This document shows, piece by piece, positions 10,766 to 22,210 of a stretch of 64,000 nucleotides of DNA. Position numbers and translations under genes: made by a program. The first letter of the stretch is position 1, and each line of letters opens with the position of its first letter. The DNA is from Capsicum annuum (taxonomy: Eukaryota; Streptophyta; Magnoliopsida; Solanales; Solanaceae): assembly GCF_002878395.1 (NCBI RefSeq), contig NC_061119.1:47510284-47574283 (forward strand), read 5' to 3'. The notes beneath the pieces are model-generated. The model ran no database searches. It had not been told where the DNA came from and worked only from the letters and a program-made list of their open reading frames with translations.

Positions 10766-12927
10766 TGTAACACCCCGTGTTTTTAATGCTCTAGTAATCC
10801 TTTGAAAATGATCAATAGCACCCCTAATTGATGGCAAACCATGTCTAGGAGTTATGGGATGAGTTGGGGTGCTTTTTGGCCTTAAAAATGAGTGTGCATA
10901 TCGAATTAGACCTTCCAACAAGGCCTCATGTCACGAAACAAATGCCACCAACCCTAAGGTTAGGTTTGGTTGTGCGCAGTAAGGTAAAAGCCAAGCGACA
11001 TAAGTTGCTCTATTTAATTCTATTTTAAGTGCTTTGAGGTCTTTTCACACTCAATAACCATTCCTAATCATATATGGATAAAATTAGGGTCTTAACATAC
11101 ATTATTACACTTCTCAAAATCCCCAAATCATCTTCCTTAAACAAAAGCAGAGAGACTAACTAATGCTTGAGGAATTAATCTTTAAGGGTTAATTTTCTCA
11201 ATGTTTTGGTCGATTCAAAGTTATGTGGGACTATCCTAAATTGCATGGGCATAAACTTTACATTTTTAAAATTTTTTAAAGATATATATGTATACATATG
11301 AAAAGGTTTTTGGAAATCATTTGAAGAGAATGCATCATGAACCCATTTTGAAGGAATTATGTGGTTATTATTGTGTTTTACAGAAACTTGTGTTAAAATC
11401 ATGTGCATTCATGGTATGATTTTTCTAAAAGAATTTTATGAGCATGATTTAGGGGAAATCCATTTTCCATGATGAAGTTTATGATATTACCATGGTATGA
11501 ATTGTTAAAGGGTTGGAGAGCATGAATCATAAGTCCCGTTTTTATCATGAAACTTATGTATAATTTATGTTGGGACTTCTTTATGAATGATGATGTTTCT
11601 CAAGTCATAAATGCCTCTTGGTACATTAAACTTTGTTATTTCATTGGTTTTTAAGGAGGCGATTCTTATTCTAGAGACTCTTGTGTCCTAATGGAGATAA
11701 TGCATGAATTAAATGATTGCATTGGCCACCACATATTTAAGTCTTGAAAGGATAGTGTGTTTGCATAAGTTTTTAGGTTCTTTCAAAATAAGAACTCTCC
11801 TATAATGTTTGAATATTTTGGTGGTCCAATAATATGTTTTCGAATGTAAGGACCAAAACATTATATGATTTGGATGATATGTCTTACAAGTCTTAGTATG
11901 ACGATACCAAATCAGATAAATGCCACGATAACTCAGAAAAGAATAGACTACAGATTTTATATATTTCATATCTTGATTTCAGTAAGATGCATGTTTTAAA
12001 AAACCAAAATTAGTCTTAAAGAGAATTATATGGCTACCCGAAGAAAACACGAGTTTAGATAACTCATTGTCCAAAATTATATATTGTCGATATGGGATCT
12101 ATTGTGCCTTGAAAGAGGAGATTTCCCATAAAGAGGGGATGTTCCCTGAAAGAGGGGATTATATGTTGGACTTGTTCCCTTTGCATATCTGAATCAAAAA
12201 CTCCAGCCATTGTGACAAACTTGGGTTGGGGGCATAGCCACCAAGTCAAGGGCAGATTGCATATAGCCCACAGAATTATAGACTTGTAAGATGTACCATC
12301 TAGCTCTGAAGTAATATAAATAGTTGAGTTAGTGTTTTACTAGAACGGTTGAAGCTAATCAAAATTATGCCTATGTATTTTCATTTACCTTATACTAAAT
12401 TACTTTACGAAATGCTCTCATTATGTTATATTTTTTGATTGTTTTGCATACCAGTACTTTTGAGTATTAACTGCCTATACTTTAGGTTTTGAGGCCCAAT
12501 CCCATGGTCCCGTTAACCAGTAGATTAATTCCAGAAATTTAGAGTTGGTGAGTCTCCCTTACTTTTGAAGTCATTTTCCTATGTGTTGGTTCTTTTTTAG
12601 TTTTATTGCCCGACCAGGGGCCTTGTCCCGATTTAGACAGACTAGTATGTTCATCTTAGTAGAGGCTTCATAGAATGTTCTAGATTGGATTTGGGTTTTC
12701 TTATGGTTTGATGTCATAAAGTTTTAAGTTTGATTATGGGACTATCATTTTTTTAGTTTATCTTCTGCACTTCCATTTCACATGAGTTATGTTATTGAAT
12801 ATATGCTAAGGGGTCTTTTAGGCCTTCACCGTTTGGGAAGTCCATCATAGCCAAGGCCTCGATTCAAGTCACGAAAAATTTATAATCCTCGGCCTGTCAT
12901 CCACACCCTAGGAAATACTGCAATACA
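10766..12927 (+). repeat. Old gypsy-type LTR, right copy
   Basis: It opens with TGTAACACCCCGTG, the start shared by the long LTRs in this window. The last ~1 kb aligns with positions 1-1,000, including GGGGCCTTGTCCC. The right end near 12,927 (...GCAATACA) is chosen because the alignment with the left copy stops there; it is approximate. The 10,766-11,890 part has no partner in the window because the left copy runs off the edge. Confidence 0.55.
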
Positions 12928-14446
12928 AAAAATAAAAAATCTTCCGAGACCACACCAAGAATTCAACTAAGAACAACAATAAGAATTAACAAAAAAATAG
13001 GCAATTATACTAGAAACACCAGCAGAAAATGACAACCCACCGATAAGAATAAGTAATGAGATTTAAACAAGGTAACATATAGATATATGCTTTCCCTAAC
13101 TAACTACTATTATGTACATAATGACGTGAATACGATTATGTAATAGAGAAACAAGAACCAGTAATCAATCAAGAATAGACAAGATAATTAGCCTAAAAAT
13201 ACAAAGAAAAGGAACCGAAACACAATTATCTAACAAGACCGGCATTATCCATCTCCAGTAATCAAAAATGCTGTCCAAAAGTAAAAAAGATTGAGTGGGT
13301 GCACCTAATATAAGTTAGGGTTGTTTTCTTGGTTGAGTTGTTTGATTTTTGAAATTTGATATAGAAACTAGTCACTAGAATCTTGCAATCTCCATTACGA
13401 GACACCAAAGATGATGTATTGAATCTATGATTGTAGTACCTGGAAGGGGTTATGTTGCATCCTACTGTACACATAAGTGTACGTGGTCGTGCAAGTAACA
13501 AAGTGGCCTTTTCGAGCCAAATGGCCATCCCATAAGGACTTCATATTTAGCAAGCAATCTAATTCTAGTGTTACTAGTGAGATTAAATGTGTGAGTTGTA
13601 ATGAAATGATTGTTTTCTTTTTGTAAATTTGAAGGTAACAATAAACAATAACGAGAATATAAAGTGTTTGACACAATAAAGAGGGGAATAAAGGGTTTGA
13701 ACAATCCTATTAAGTTATGCAATCTCGTAGATTAAGTTAATTATCTTGGTTGTTAATTAATGGATTTGATAACATGACTATGGTCTTCTAAGCCTCTAAT
13801 TGTCTATTTAACTTAGCCCCGAAATTGCATTGTTGAGCGGGAAAGTGAGAACTAATTCAATCACATTTTTATTTTATCCCGTATTTGATAGAAGTAGGGT
13901 GAATTAGGTATATCCCTGTCCTGAATGCAAATTCAAACTTCAATTTATTTAAAATACAAGAAGTCACTATATATATTTCATATTCTAATCTAATATTCCC
14001 TCTCCTAGGCTGGTAATAGAAATATGAATGTATTTTATATGTCACGAGTCAGTAGAATAGTAATAGCAAGAACATATGAACAACCAAATACAATAATTAA
14101 CTTTAAAACAACTCAATTGAATGTTAAGTACTTATGTTCATAGCTAGAATGCTATAATAAGGGTGTTTACCCACTCATAGTCTTACAAAGAATCACAATA
14201 ATTGAATTCATAAGTAAAACTACAAGAAAACTAAAGTAAAGGCAAAAGAACTTACGTAGAGCCCTTGGATACCTTCTCTTCTCTTTAATCTTATGTTGTT
14301 TCAAAAGTGAGGTGTAATTGTGAATAAGTACTATTTTATAGCATTTTATTTTTTTATGCTACCCAATAAGAAAAATATGAATTTACCACATTGTCCCTAA
14401 CTTGAAGACATGAAAAATATACTTTTGGATGATGTACAGGTAGAGG
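12928..14446. other. AT-rich noncoding stretch, probably another dispersed repeat
   Basis: No credible gene. The block 13,440-13,760 differs from its surroundings: it contains GTACACATAAGTGTACGTGG (palindromic GTACAC...GTGTAC), GTGGCCTTTTCGAGCCAAA and TGGCCATCCC, and is less AT-rich. I have the impression that this wording recurs in other plant genomes, but I cannot name an element. The sequence up to 14,446 is the left flank of the LTR array. Confidence 0.3.
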
Positions 14447-14451
14447 GGTTA
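14447..14451 (+). repeat. Target-site duplication, left (GGTTA)
   Basis: GGTTA directly precedes the first LTR base and is repeated at 25,526-25,530 directly after the last LTR base of the three-LTR array. Five bases is the usual size for Ty3/gypsy. Confidence 0.85.
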
Positions 14452-17278
14452 TATAACGCTCCGGGGTCCCATCCCGAGACGTCACATGGTGCTTATGACC
14501 ACGAAGGACCACAAGCTAACATTGTACTGATACCTATACATGTACACTGCATAATATCAGAAATAAATGCAGAAACTAGCCATAAGGTTCAACACATCTA
14601 TGAATACTCATAATAAAGAAAAACTAAATAGTAATATATCCGTTTGGAAAGCCTCTAAACTGTCTGAACTACAGAGTTGAAGGGATAAGTCCCTAACTAA
14701 ATCCATCAACTGAAAATAAATAAAGACTGAAGCAATAATAGTAAACTAAAATTCTTCCTCAAAAGAAGAGGACTCACTACTACTGCTGCTGACTGGGACT
14801 TAACTATTGAGGATACTCTGGATCCTATGCCTCTGAACCTATGGTGTCAAATACAACACCATAGCACATATGCGTCAGTACAAGAATGTACCAAGTATGT
14901 TGACCAGGTAGGCTAATGCAAGGGCTCATGCATGCACAATATCTAAACTGAATAATCATGAAGATGCTGCATGAGAAAACATACAGGAATGCACAGACCA
15001 TGAACACAATCACCGCAACTCCAGATACTGAAACTCGAATACCACTTTACTGTAGAATGAACTCACTACTGACACTGAGATACTAAATCACTGACTCATC
15101 TGAAACTAATAATTGAGATTCCTGATGTACTTACATCAAGGATTGAATTTTGAGCTTACTGCTTTTGACTGACAGAATTAGAGATCAACTTTTATAACAA
15201 ATTATTCCCAAAGTGATTATCAATGATAAGAAGTATGATCATGTTTGAATCTAACAATAAGAATACTCAACAGAATCTGAGATAGAGATCAAGCCAATAT
15301 GACGGGAGATCTCTATATATGATAATAAGAATACTCAATATGGTTTGAGACTGAGATCAAGCCTCTCTGACTGGAGATCCCTAGATATGATAATAAGTAT
15401 CTGTATATGAGGCTAATCCTATCTTACGGGATGGTCCATGAATCAATGGAACTATCTGAGTTCCTCACTGAGATAGACAACTATACCTGATTTCTGAATA
15501 TTGATACTGAAACTGCAACTGTGGGAAGTAGTTTCTTAACTGACATGCCCCAACCTACCACAAATGGGGTCCAACCTGTAACTCCAGATGGAAGTGTATC
15601 AATACCATACCACGGGTAAAGACCTCTCTGGTCAAGCCTCTCTGACGGGATGACCCTCGCAGGAAATCTGCCTGAGTAAATATAATAGTCAAACCTATCT
15701 GACAGTGACAGCCTCTACTAATGGGGACTCCTGTATCCTGCACTGGCAATGTAGTTCTAAAGTTTAGGGATTGCTCCTAGCGACTCGGCCTCTCTAACGG
15801 GAGAGCCACCATCCCTTCCCTCGCTCGGTGCTAGCTTCTACTCCAAACTGAAAGACTCTGAACTGAATTCTCAACTGAACACAACAGAAATGAATCTAAT
15901 ACTAATCATGTTTCTCAAAATATCTGACTAAGTTATGGTGAGATTACTTAGTTCTGTATCTGATGAAAAAGGTATCGAATCATGGTATCTGAATGACGAT
16001 ACAAAGGTTGAATAGATTACTCAAATTGCTTCTGTGATTAGAATTGAATAACTTTAATACTATTAGATTTGAGCTGATTATAAGGCTGAGGCTAGATTAC
16101 TAGCAATACAGAGATTACAGAGATAACTGAGATTATTGAGCTTTCTTAAGTTCTTCACTTGTCTGAGAATACAGAGTTCTATAGTTCACTGAGTTCAGAG
16201 AATCATGGCTCGACTGCAATTATCGAGAAACTGACACAAGCACTAGACAACAGCTCTATTGTCAGGTATAAATACCCCCAGGACTCGATAGCAAAAAAGT
16301 AAAGCATAATCATTCATTCATCATCATGATCATTCATATATCATCACAATCACCCATTCATCATCAAAATCATTCATATATCATCACAATCATTAAAGCA
16401 TCTCATAATGATTAAAGCATTAGCAAACTATGAGGAACTTGGTTCTTGAAGAAATCAGGAAGAATTATGGATGAATTTTTGGAAGTTTAGGGTTCTTGAA
16501 TTGAAACCCTAGATATTCTCTCTTTAGAGAATTGGAAGTGAAATGGAGAAATTAGGGTATGAATGAGGGTTTTAATATTTGTAGAGGCTTAGAAAAGGTG
16601 AGAAATTACCAAAATACCCTTGCAAAAATGTCCTTAAATTGCTGAAAAAAATAGCTGACGACATTCGTGACAAACCGTCAAGTTGGTGATAATCTGTCAT
16701 GAATTATCGCCACAAAAGGGTGAAATTTTGAGTTTCTGGTTAAGGTTGACGACATTGGTGTTAGGCCATCATGGGCATGCCGGCTTGTCACAAAATTTCA
16801 TCACCAGGGTCAGAAATCTGTCCAAGTATTACGACATTGGTGATAGGCCGTCATGGGTGTCACGGCTTGTCACAAAATATCGTCACCAATTTCCCAGCCA
16901 GACATTCTAGAGTAAAATAGGCATAACTCTTTGATCTAATATTGCTTTTTGATGAAATTGGTATCGTTGGAAATAAAATTCAAAGAGCTTTCGTTTGATA
17001 TATAGTAGGTCCTATAATTCAATATATACAAGGAGTTATAGTCAATTGAAGTTTACCAAAGTTTTGACCCTCACTAAAACCTGAACGATTGGAAAGCTTT
17101 CAACTCGTCCTTGAGTTAGGGGACCTCTATGATCTTAATTCATGCTCAAATAGATTCCCACACAATTCAAAGTATTTCATAATTGGGAAGATATTTCTAA
17201 AATATTTAGACTCAGATTTTTGCTTTACCAAATACTCTCTAAGACTCAGACTGGGAGAGGATTTTGTGGGGCATTACA
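14452..17278 (-). repeat. LTR A (3' LTR in element sense)
   Basis: Length 2,827 bp. In plus orientation it runs from TATAACGCTCC (expected TGTAACGCCCC, so the terminal G has changed) to GGGGCATTACA. It contains a 9-bp perfect hairpin at 14,839, imperfect ~90-bp repeats around GATCAAGCC...GGGAGATC (15,290-15,440), a TCATCA-rich repeat (16,306-16,402) and a tandem pair of ~75-bp units with GACATTGGTGATAGGCCGTC (16,690-16,890). It lacks about 790 bp that LTR C retains. Confidence 0.85.
14839..14864 (-). other. Hairpin near the LTR 3' end (LTR A)
   Basis: CTATGGTGT and ACACCATAG pair perfectly over 9 bp around an 8-base loop. LTR B has the same structure at 19,219-19,244, where the right arm ATACCATAG still pairs by one G-T. 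The related chromovirus LTR has CTATGATAT/ATATCATAG at the same relative place, a compensated change. Confidence 0.7.
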
Positions 17279-17292
17279 TTATCTCCCCCTTA
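17279..17292 (-). other. Polypurine tract of the first internal region
   Basis: TTATCTCCCCCTTA on the plus strand is TAAGGGGGAGATAA in element sense, directly before the LTR start TGTAATGCCCC. It would prime plus-strand DNA synthesis. The copy next to LTR B is TTATCTACCCCTTA (21,658), with one change in the purine run. Confidence 0.85.
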
Positions 17293-17984
17293 GGAAGATT
17301 CATCCTCGAATGTCGCTTGATAGACTGAAAATACGGATCAACAGAACCTACTCAAGAAATGGAAACATTTGAATCCATGCTTATGCAACTGGAACCACTG
17401 ACATATAGAGTTCTCACACTGGGCATGCATATCTAATGCATGGAATACTCGACTGAATCTACTCATAGCTGAATTCTCATAACACTAACGCATATTTGAT
17501 GCATGGACTCATAACTGGGCTGATCTCAAGAATACAAGACTGATCACACACTGACAAGCTAAACTCATTTCTTCTAAATGTGCATATCTAATGCATGAAT
17601 GTCTGGCTAAGCTGACTTTCAAAAGCACGACTTAAAATGCAATAACAACTGATACTAACACCATAAGGAAAATTTGAACATACATCGGGATGAATCTAAT
17701 GGCATGCAACATCATAATATTATGTGGTATCTCTCCCTTAGGACTCTATGTCCTTCTAAATACACTTCGTTGAAATACAGGGCCAGTACGCAGGGCACCT
17801 ACAGACTGGGTCATAATGGACCAATCAAGATCTGAAACTCATGCATGACTCATGCTAACATATAAGCTCAAAATGGGAGCAATGGATCTAACAATTCATA
17901 TCACAAAGATGAAGGGCTCATAACATATATGGGTTTATTTTAGGGGATCTTTCCTGATCAAGGCGACCCGAAATGCATGGAGTC

Positions 17985-18607
17985 TACCCCTCTGAGTCAG
18001 CACTCTACATTCTTGCATTCTATGGCCTGACTCACCACAACCAAAACACGCATCACTACCGGCTCTACACATACCTTAGTGGTGCCTGCCACACTCTCTA
18101 TATCTCAAATGGGTATAAACACCACTAGCACTACTCTGGCCTTTACAGCTTGGTGCTCCCTCAGATCTACCACCCCCAAACACAGGTGCGGGTACACTAG
18201 CTAAAGATGGAGCTAGAACTAAAAATCTCCGACCATATTGAGAACTACTACCAGCTTGACACCCCGACTATGAGAAACCAAGACTACCTATCTTGAATCT
18301 CTTACTCACTCTCTCTCTTTAGAAACATGTATAATCTGGGTGATCTTCTTCATTTTCTCTAGATAAAGTTGTGGGTTCTCACCTACTACTGACCCAAAGA
18401 ATTCTGGCGGGTTCATTTTCATAAAATTTCTAACCCTGGCTACGGTGGGGTTGCAGCCTGACGGTTCCCCTGAACATTATTCACAGCTTGGGCTAGTGCC
18501 TAAAAAGATGCTCGAAACTCTGCATTTGACACACTCTCTTTCTCAGAATCTACTAGCTATGCGTGTTAATCACCAACCCCATAGAAAAAATCTCTGTGAG
18601 GAGGCAT
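17985..18607 (-). pseudogene. gag relic with an intact CCHC zinc knuckle
   Basis: ATG at 18,607 (minus) opens MPPHREFF, followed through several stops by NAEFRASF, ALAQAVNNVQGNRQ, then in other frames RNFMKMNPPEFFG, GENPQLYLEKMKKITQI and finally CFGCGESGHRMQEC at 18,048-18,007. This is the N-terminal, capsid and nucleocapsid order of chromovirus Gag, closely matching the plus-strand copy near 51,668. The zinc knuckle C-x2-C-x4-H-x4-C is complete although the rest of the frame is broken. Protease and everything downstream are absent: about 700 bp of noncoding sequence leads to the polypurine tract. The element was therefore a gag-only form supplied by others. Confidence 0.8.
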
Positions 18608-18815
18608 ACACTATAATTGAAAGAAAGAAGTTGATTATATTGAGAACCAACTTAATCTTATTCTCACTCGTATGAAATAATCACTGAAAAAAGAGAAACT
18701 GCTCCTAAGAACAACCTGTAGCCTCTTGTACATAAATGTGACGTGCTACACACCTATGCATAAGACTCTACTAGATGCAGCTTTTCAGACTCTCTAGGAC
18801 ACTCTTGAACCTTAG

Positions 18816-18827
18816 GCTCTGATACCA
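18816..18827 (-). other. Primer binding site, initiator-Met tRNA type
   Basis: GCTCTGATACCA on the plus strand is TGGTATCAGAGC in element sense, 4 nt from the LTR end, matching the 3' end of plant initiator-Met tRNA. An identical site precedes LTR C at 22,195-22,206. Confidence 0.9.
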
Positions 18828-18831
18828 AGTT

Positions 18832-21657
18832 TGTAACGCCCAAGGATCCCATCCTGAGATGCCACACGGTGCTGATGACCATGAAGGACCACAATCTAAC
18901 CCTTTACTGATACTTGTACCTGTACACTACATAATATTGGATATAAATGTGGAAACTAGCCATAAGGTTCAACACATCTATGAATACTCATAATACAGAA
19001 AAACTGAATACTAATACATCCGTCTGAAAAGCCTCTAAATGGTTTGAACTGCAGAGTTGAAAGGACAGGTCCCCAACTAACTCCATCAACTGAAAATAAA
19101 TAAAGACTGAACCAATAATAGTAAACTAAAATTCATCCTTGAAAGAAAAAGACTCACTCCTACTACTGCTGACTGGGACTGACCTGCTGAGGATACTCTG
19201 GATACTATGCCTCTGAACCTATGGTGTCAAATAAAATACCATAGCGCAAATGCGTCAGTACAGGGATATAGAAAGTATGTAAACGAGGTAGGCTAATGCA
19301 AGGGCTCATGCATGCACAATATCTAAACTGAATAATCATGAAGATTCCGCATGAGAACACATACAGGAATGCACAAACCATGAACACAATCACCGCAACT
19401 CTAGATACTAAAACTCGGATACCACTTTACTGTAGACTAAACTCACTACTGACACTGAGATACTAAATCATTGACTCATCTGATACTAATAATTGAGATT
19501 CTTGATGTACTTACATCAAGGACTGAATTTTGAGCTTACTGCTTTTGACTGACAGAATTAGAGATCAACTTTTCTAACAAATTATTCCAGAAGCGATTAT
19601 CAATGATAAAAAGTATGATCATGTTTGAATTTGACAACAAGAATACTCAACAGAATCTGAGATGTAGATCAAGCCTATATGACAGGAGATCTCTAGATAT
19701 GATATTAAGAATACTTAACATGGTCTCATACTGAGATCAAGCCTCTCTGATTGGAGATATCTAGATATGATAATAAGTATCTGTATATGAGACTAAGCCA
19801 ATCTGACCAGATAATCCATGAATCAATAGAACTATCTGAGTTCTTCACTGAGATAGACGACCGTACCTGATTTTTGATTATTAATACTGAAATTGCAACT
19901 GTGGGAAGTAGTTACTTAACCGACATACCCCAACCTACCACAAATGGGGTCCAACCTGTAACTCCAGCTGGAAGTGTGTCATTACCATGCCACGGGTAAA
20001 GACCTCTCTGGTCAAGCCTCTCTGATAGGATGACCCTCGCAGGAAGTCAGGCTGAGTCAATATAATAGTCAAACATATCTGACGGTGATAGCCTCTACTG
20101 ATGGGGACTCCTGTATGTTGCACTGGCGATGCAGTTCTAAAGTTCATGGATTGCTTCTAGTGACTCGGCCTCTCTGACGGGAGAGCCACCATCCATTCCC
20201 TCGCTCAGTGCTAGCTTCTACTCCTAACTGAAAGACTCTGAAGTTAATTCTCAACTGAACACAACTGAAATGAATCTGATACTGATCATATTTCTCAAAA
20301 TATCTAACTGAGTTATAGTGAGATTACTTAGTTCTGTATCTGACGAAAAAGGTATCAAATCATGGTATCTGACAGACGATATAGAGCTTGAATAGATTAC
20401 TCAAATTGCTTCTGTGATTAGAATTGAATCACTTTAATACTATTAGATCTGAGCTGATTACAGGGCTGAGGCTAGATTACTAGCAATACAGAGATTACAG
20501 GGATAACTGAGATTATTGAGCTTTCTTAAGTTCTGCACTTGTTTGAGGATACAGAGTTCTATAGTTCACTGATTTCTGAGAATCATGGCTCGACTACAAT
20601 TACCGAGAAACTAACACAGGCATTAGACAACAGCTCTATTGTCAGGTATAAATACTCCCAGGACTCAATAGCAAAAAAGTAAAGCATAATCATTCATTTA
20701 TCATCACGATCATACATATATCATCACAATCTCCCATTCATCATCACAATTATTCATATATCATCACAATCATTAAAGCATCTCATAATGATTAAAGCAT
20801 CATCAAAGTATGAGGAACTTGGTTCTTGAAGAAATCAGGAAGAATTATGGATGAATTTTTAAAAGTTTAGGGTTCTTGAATTGAAACCCTAGATATTCTC
20901 TCTTTGGAGAATTGGAAAAGAAATGGAGAAATTAGGGTTTGAATGAGGGTTCTAATATCTATAGAGGCTTCAAAAGGGTGGGAAATGACCAAAATACCCT
21001 TGTAAAAATGTCCTTAAATTGCTGGAAAAAATAGCTGACAACATTTGTGACAAACCGTCAAGTTGGTGATAGGCCGTCATTAATTATCGTCACAAAAGGG
21101 TGAAATTTTGAGTTTCTGGTTAATGTTGACGACATTGGTGATAGGCCATCATGGGAATGCGGCTTGTCACAAAATTTCATCACCAAGGTCAGAAATCTGT
21201 CCAAGTATTACGACATTGGTGATAGGCCGTCATGGGTGTGACGGCTTGTCACAAAATATCATCACCAGTTTCCCAGCCAGACATTCTGGAGTAAAGTAGG
21301 CATAACTCTTTGATCCAATATTGGTTTTTGATGAAATTGGTATCGTTGGAAATAAAATTCTAACAGCTTTTATTTGATATATAGTAGGTCCTATAATTTG
21401 ATACATACATGGAGTTATAGTCGATTGAAGTTTACCAAAGTTTTGACGCTCATTCAAACTGGAACGATTGGAAAGCTTTCAACTTGTCCTTGAGTTAGGA
21501 TACTTCTATGATCTTAATTTATGCTCAAATAGATTCCCACAGAATTCAAAGTATTTCATACTTGGGAAGATATTTCTAAAACATTTAGACTCAGATTTTT
21601 GCTTTACCAAACACGCTCTAAGGCTCAGACTAGAAGAGAATTTTGTGGGGCATTATA
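18832..21657 (-). repeat. LTR B (middle, hybrid LTR)
   Basis: Length 2,826 bp, one base shorter than A. It runs from TGTAACGCCC to GGGGCATTATA, where the terminal CA has become TA. It shares the ~790-bp internal deletion with A. Near the left end (18,832-~19,210) it shares with C, against A, the readings GGATCCCATCCTGAGATGCC and AATCTAACCCTTTACTGAT. Near the right end it shares with A, against C, AGGCATAACTCTTTGAT and GAAGTTTACCAAAG. It acts as 5' LTR for the first internal region and 3' LTR for the second. Confidence 0.85.
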
Positions 21658-22210
21658 TTATCTACCCCTTAGGAACATTCATCCTCGAATATTGCTTGAT
21701 AAACTGAAAATACGGATCAACAGAACCTACTCGAGAAATGAAAACATTTCAAGGAATGCTTATGCAACTGGAACCACTGAGATATAGAGTTCTCACACTG
21801 GGCATGCATATCTAATGCATGGAATACTCGACTGAATCTACTCATAGCTGAATTCTCATAATACTAATGCATATTTGATGCATGGACTCATAACTGGGCT
21901 GATCTTAAGAATACATGACTGATCAGACACTGAAAAGCTGAACTCATTTCTTCTAAATGCGCATATCTAATGCATGAATGTTCGGCTAAGCTGACTTTCA
22001 AAAGCACAACTTGACAATGCAATAACAACTGATACTAACTCCATAAAGAAAATCTGAAAATGCATCGGGATTAATCTAATGGCATGCAACATCATAATAT
22101 TATGGAGTATCTCCCCCTTAGTACTCTACGTCCTTCAAAACACACTCTACTAGATGTAGCTTTTCAGACTCCCTAGGACACTCTTGAACCTTAGGCTCTG
22201 ATACCAAGTT
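21658..22210 (-). mobile_element. Second internal region, 553 bp, gag deleted
   Basis: It keeps the polypurine tract, the GCATGCATATCTAATGCATGG block and the leader with its primer site, but lacks the ~1 kb between GTCCTTCAAAACACACT and CTACTAGATG that the first internal region holds, including all of gag. The join is clean, indicating a simple deletion. Confidence 0.8.

Noticed and set aside
18816..18831. tRNA-like wording before the LTRs
   Set aside because: These are primer binding sites complementary to the tRNA 3' end, not tRNA genes; no cloverleaf follows.
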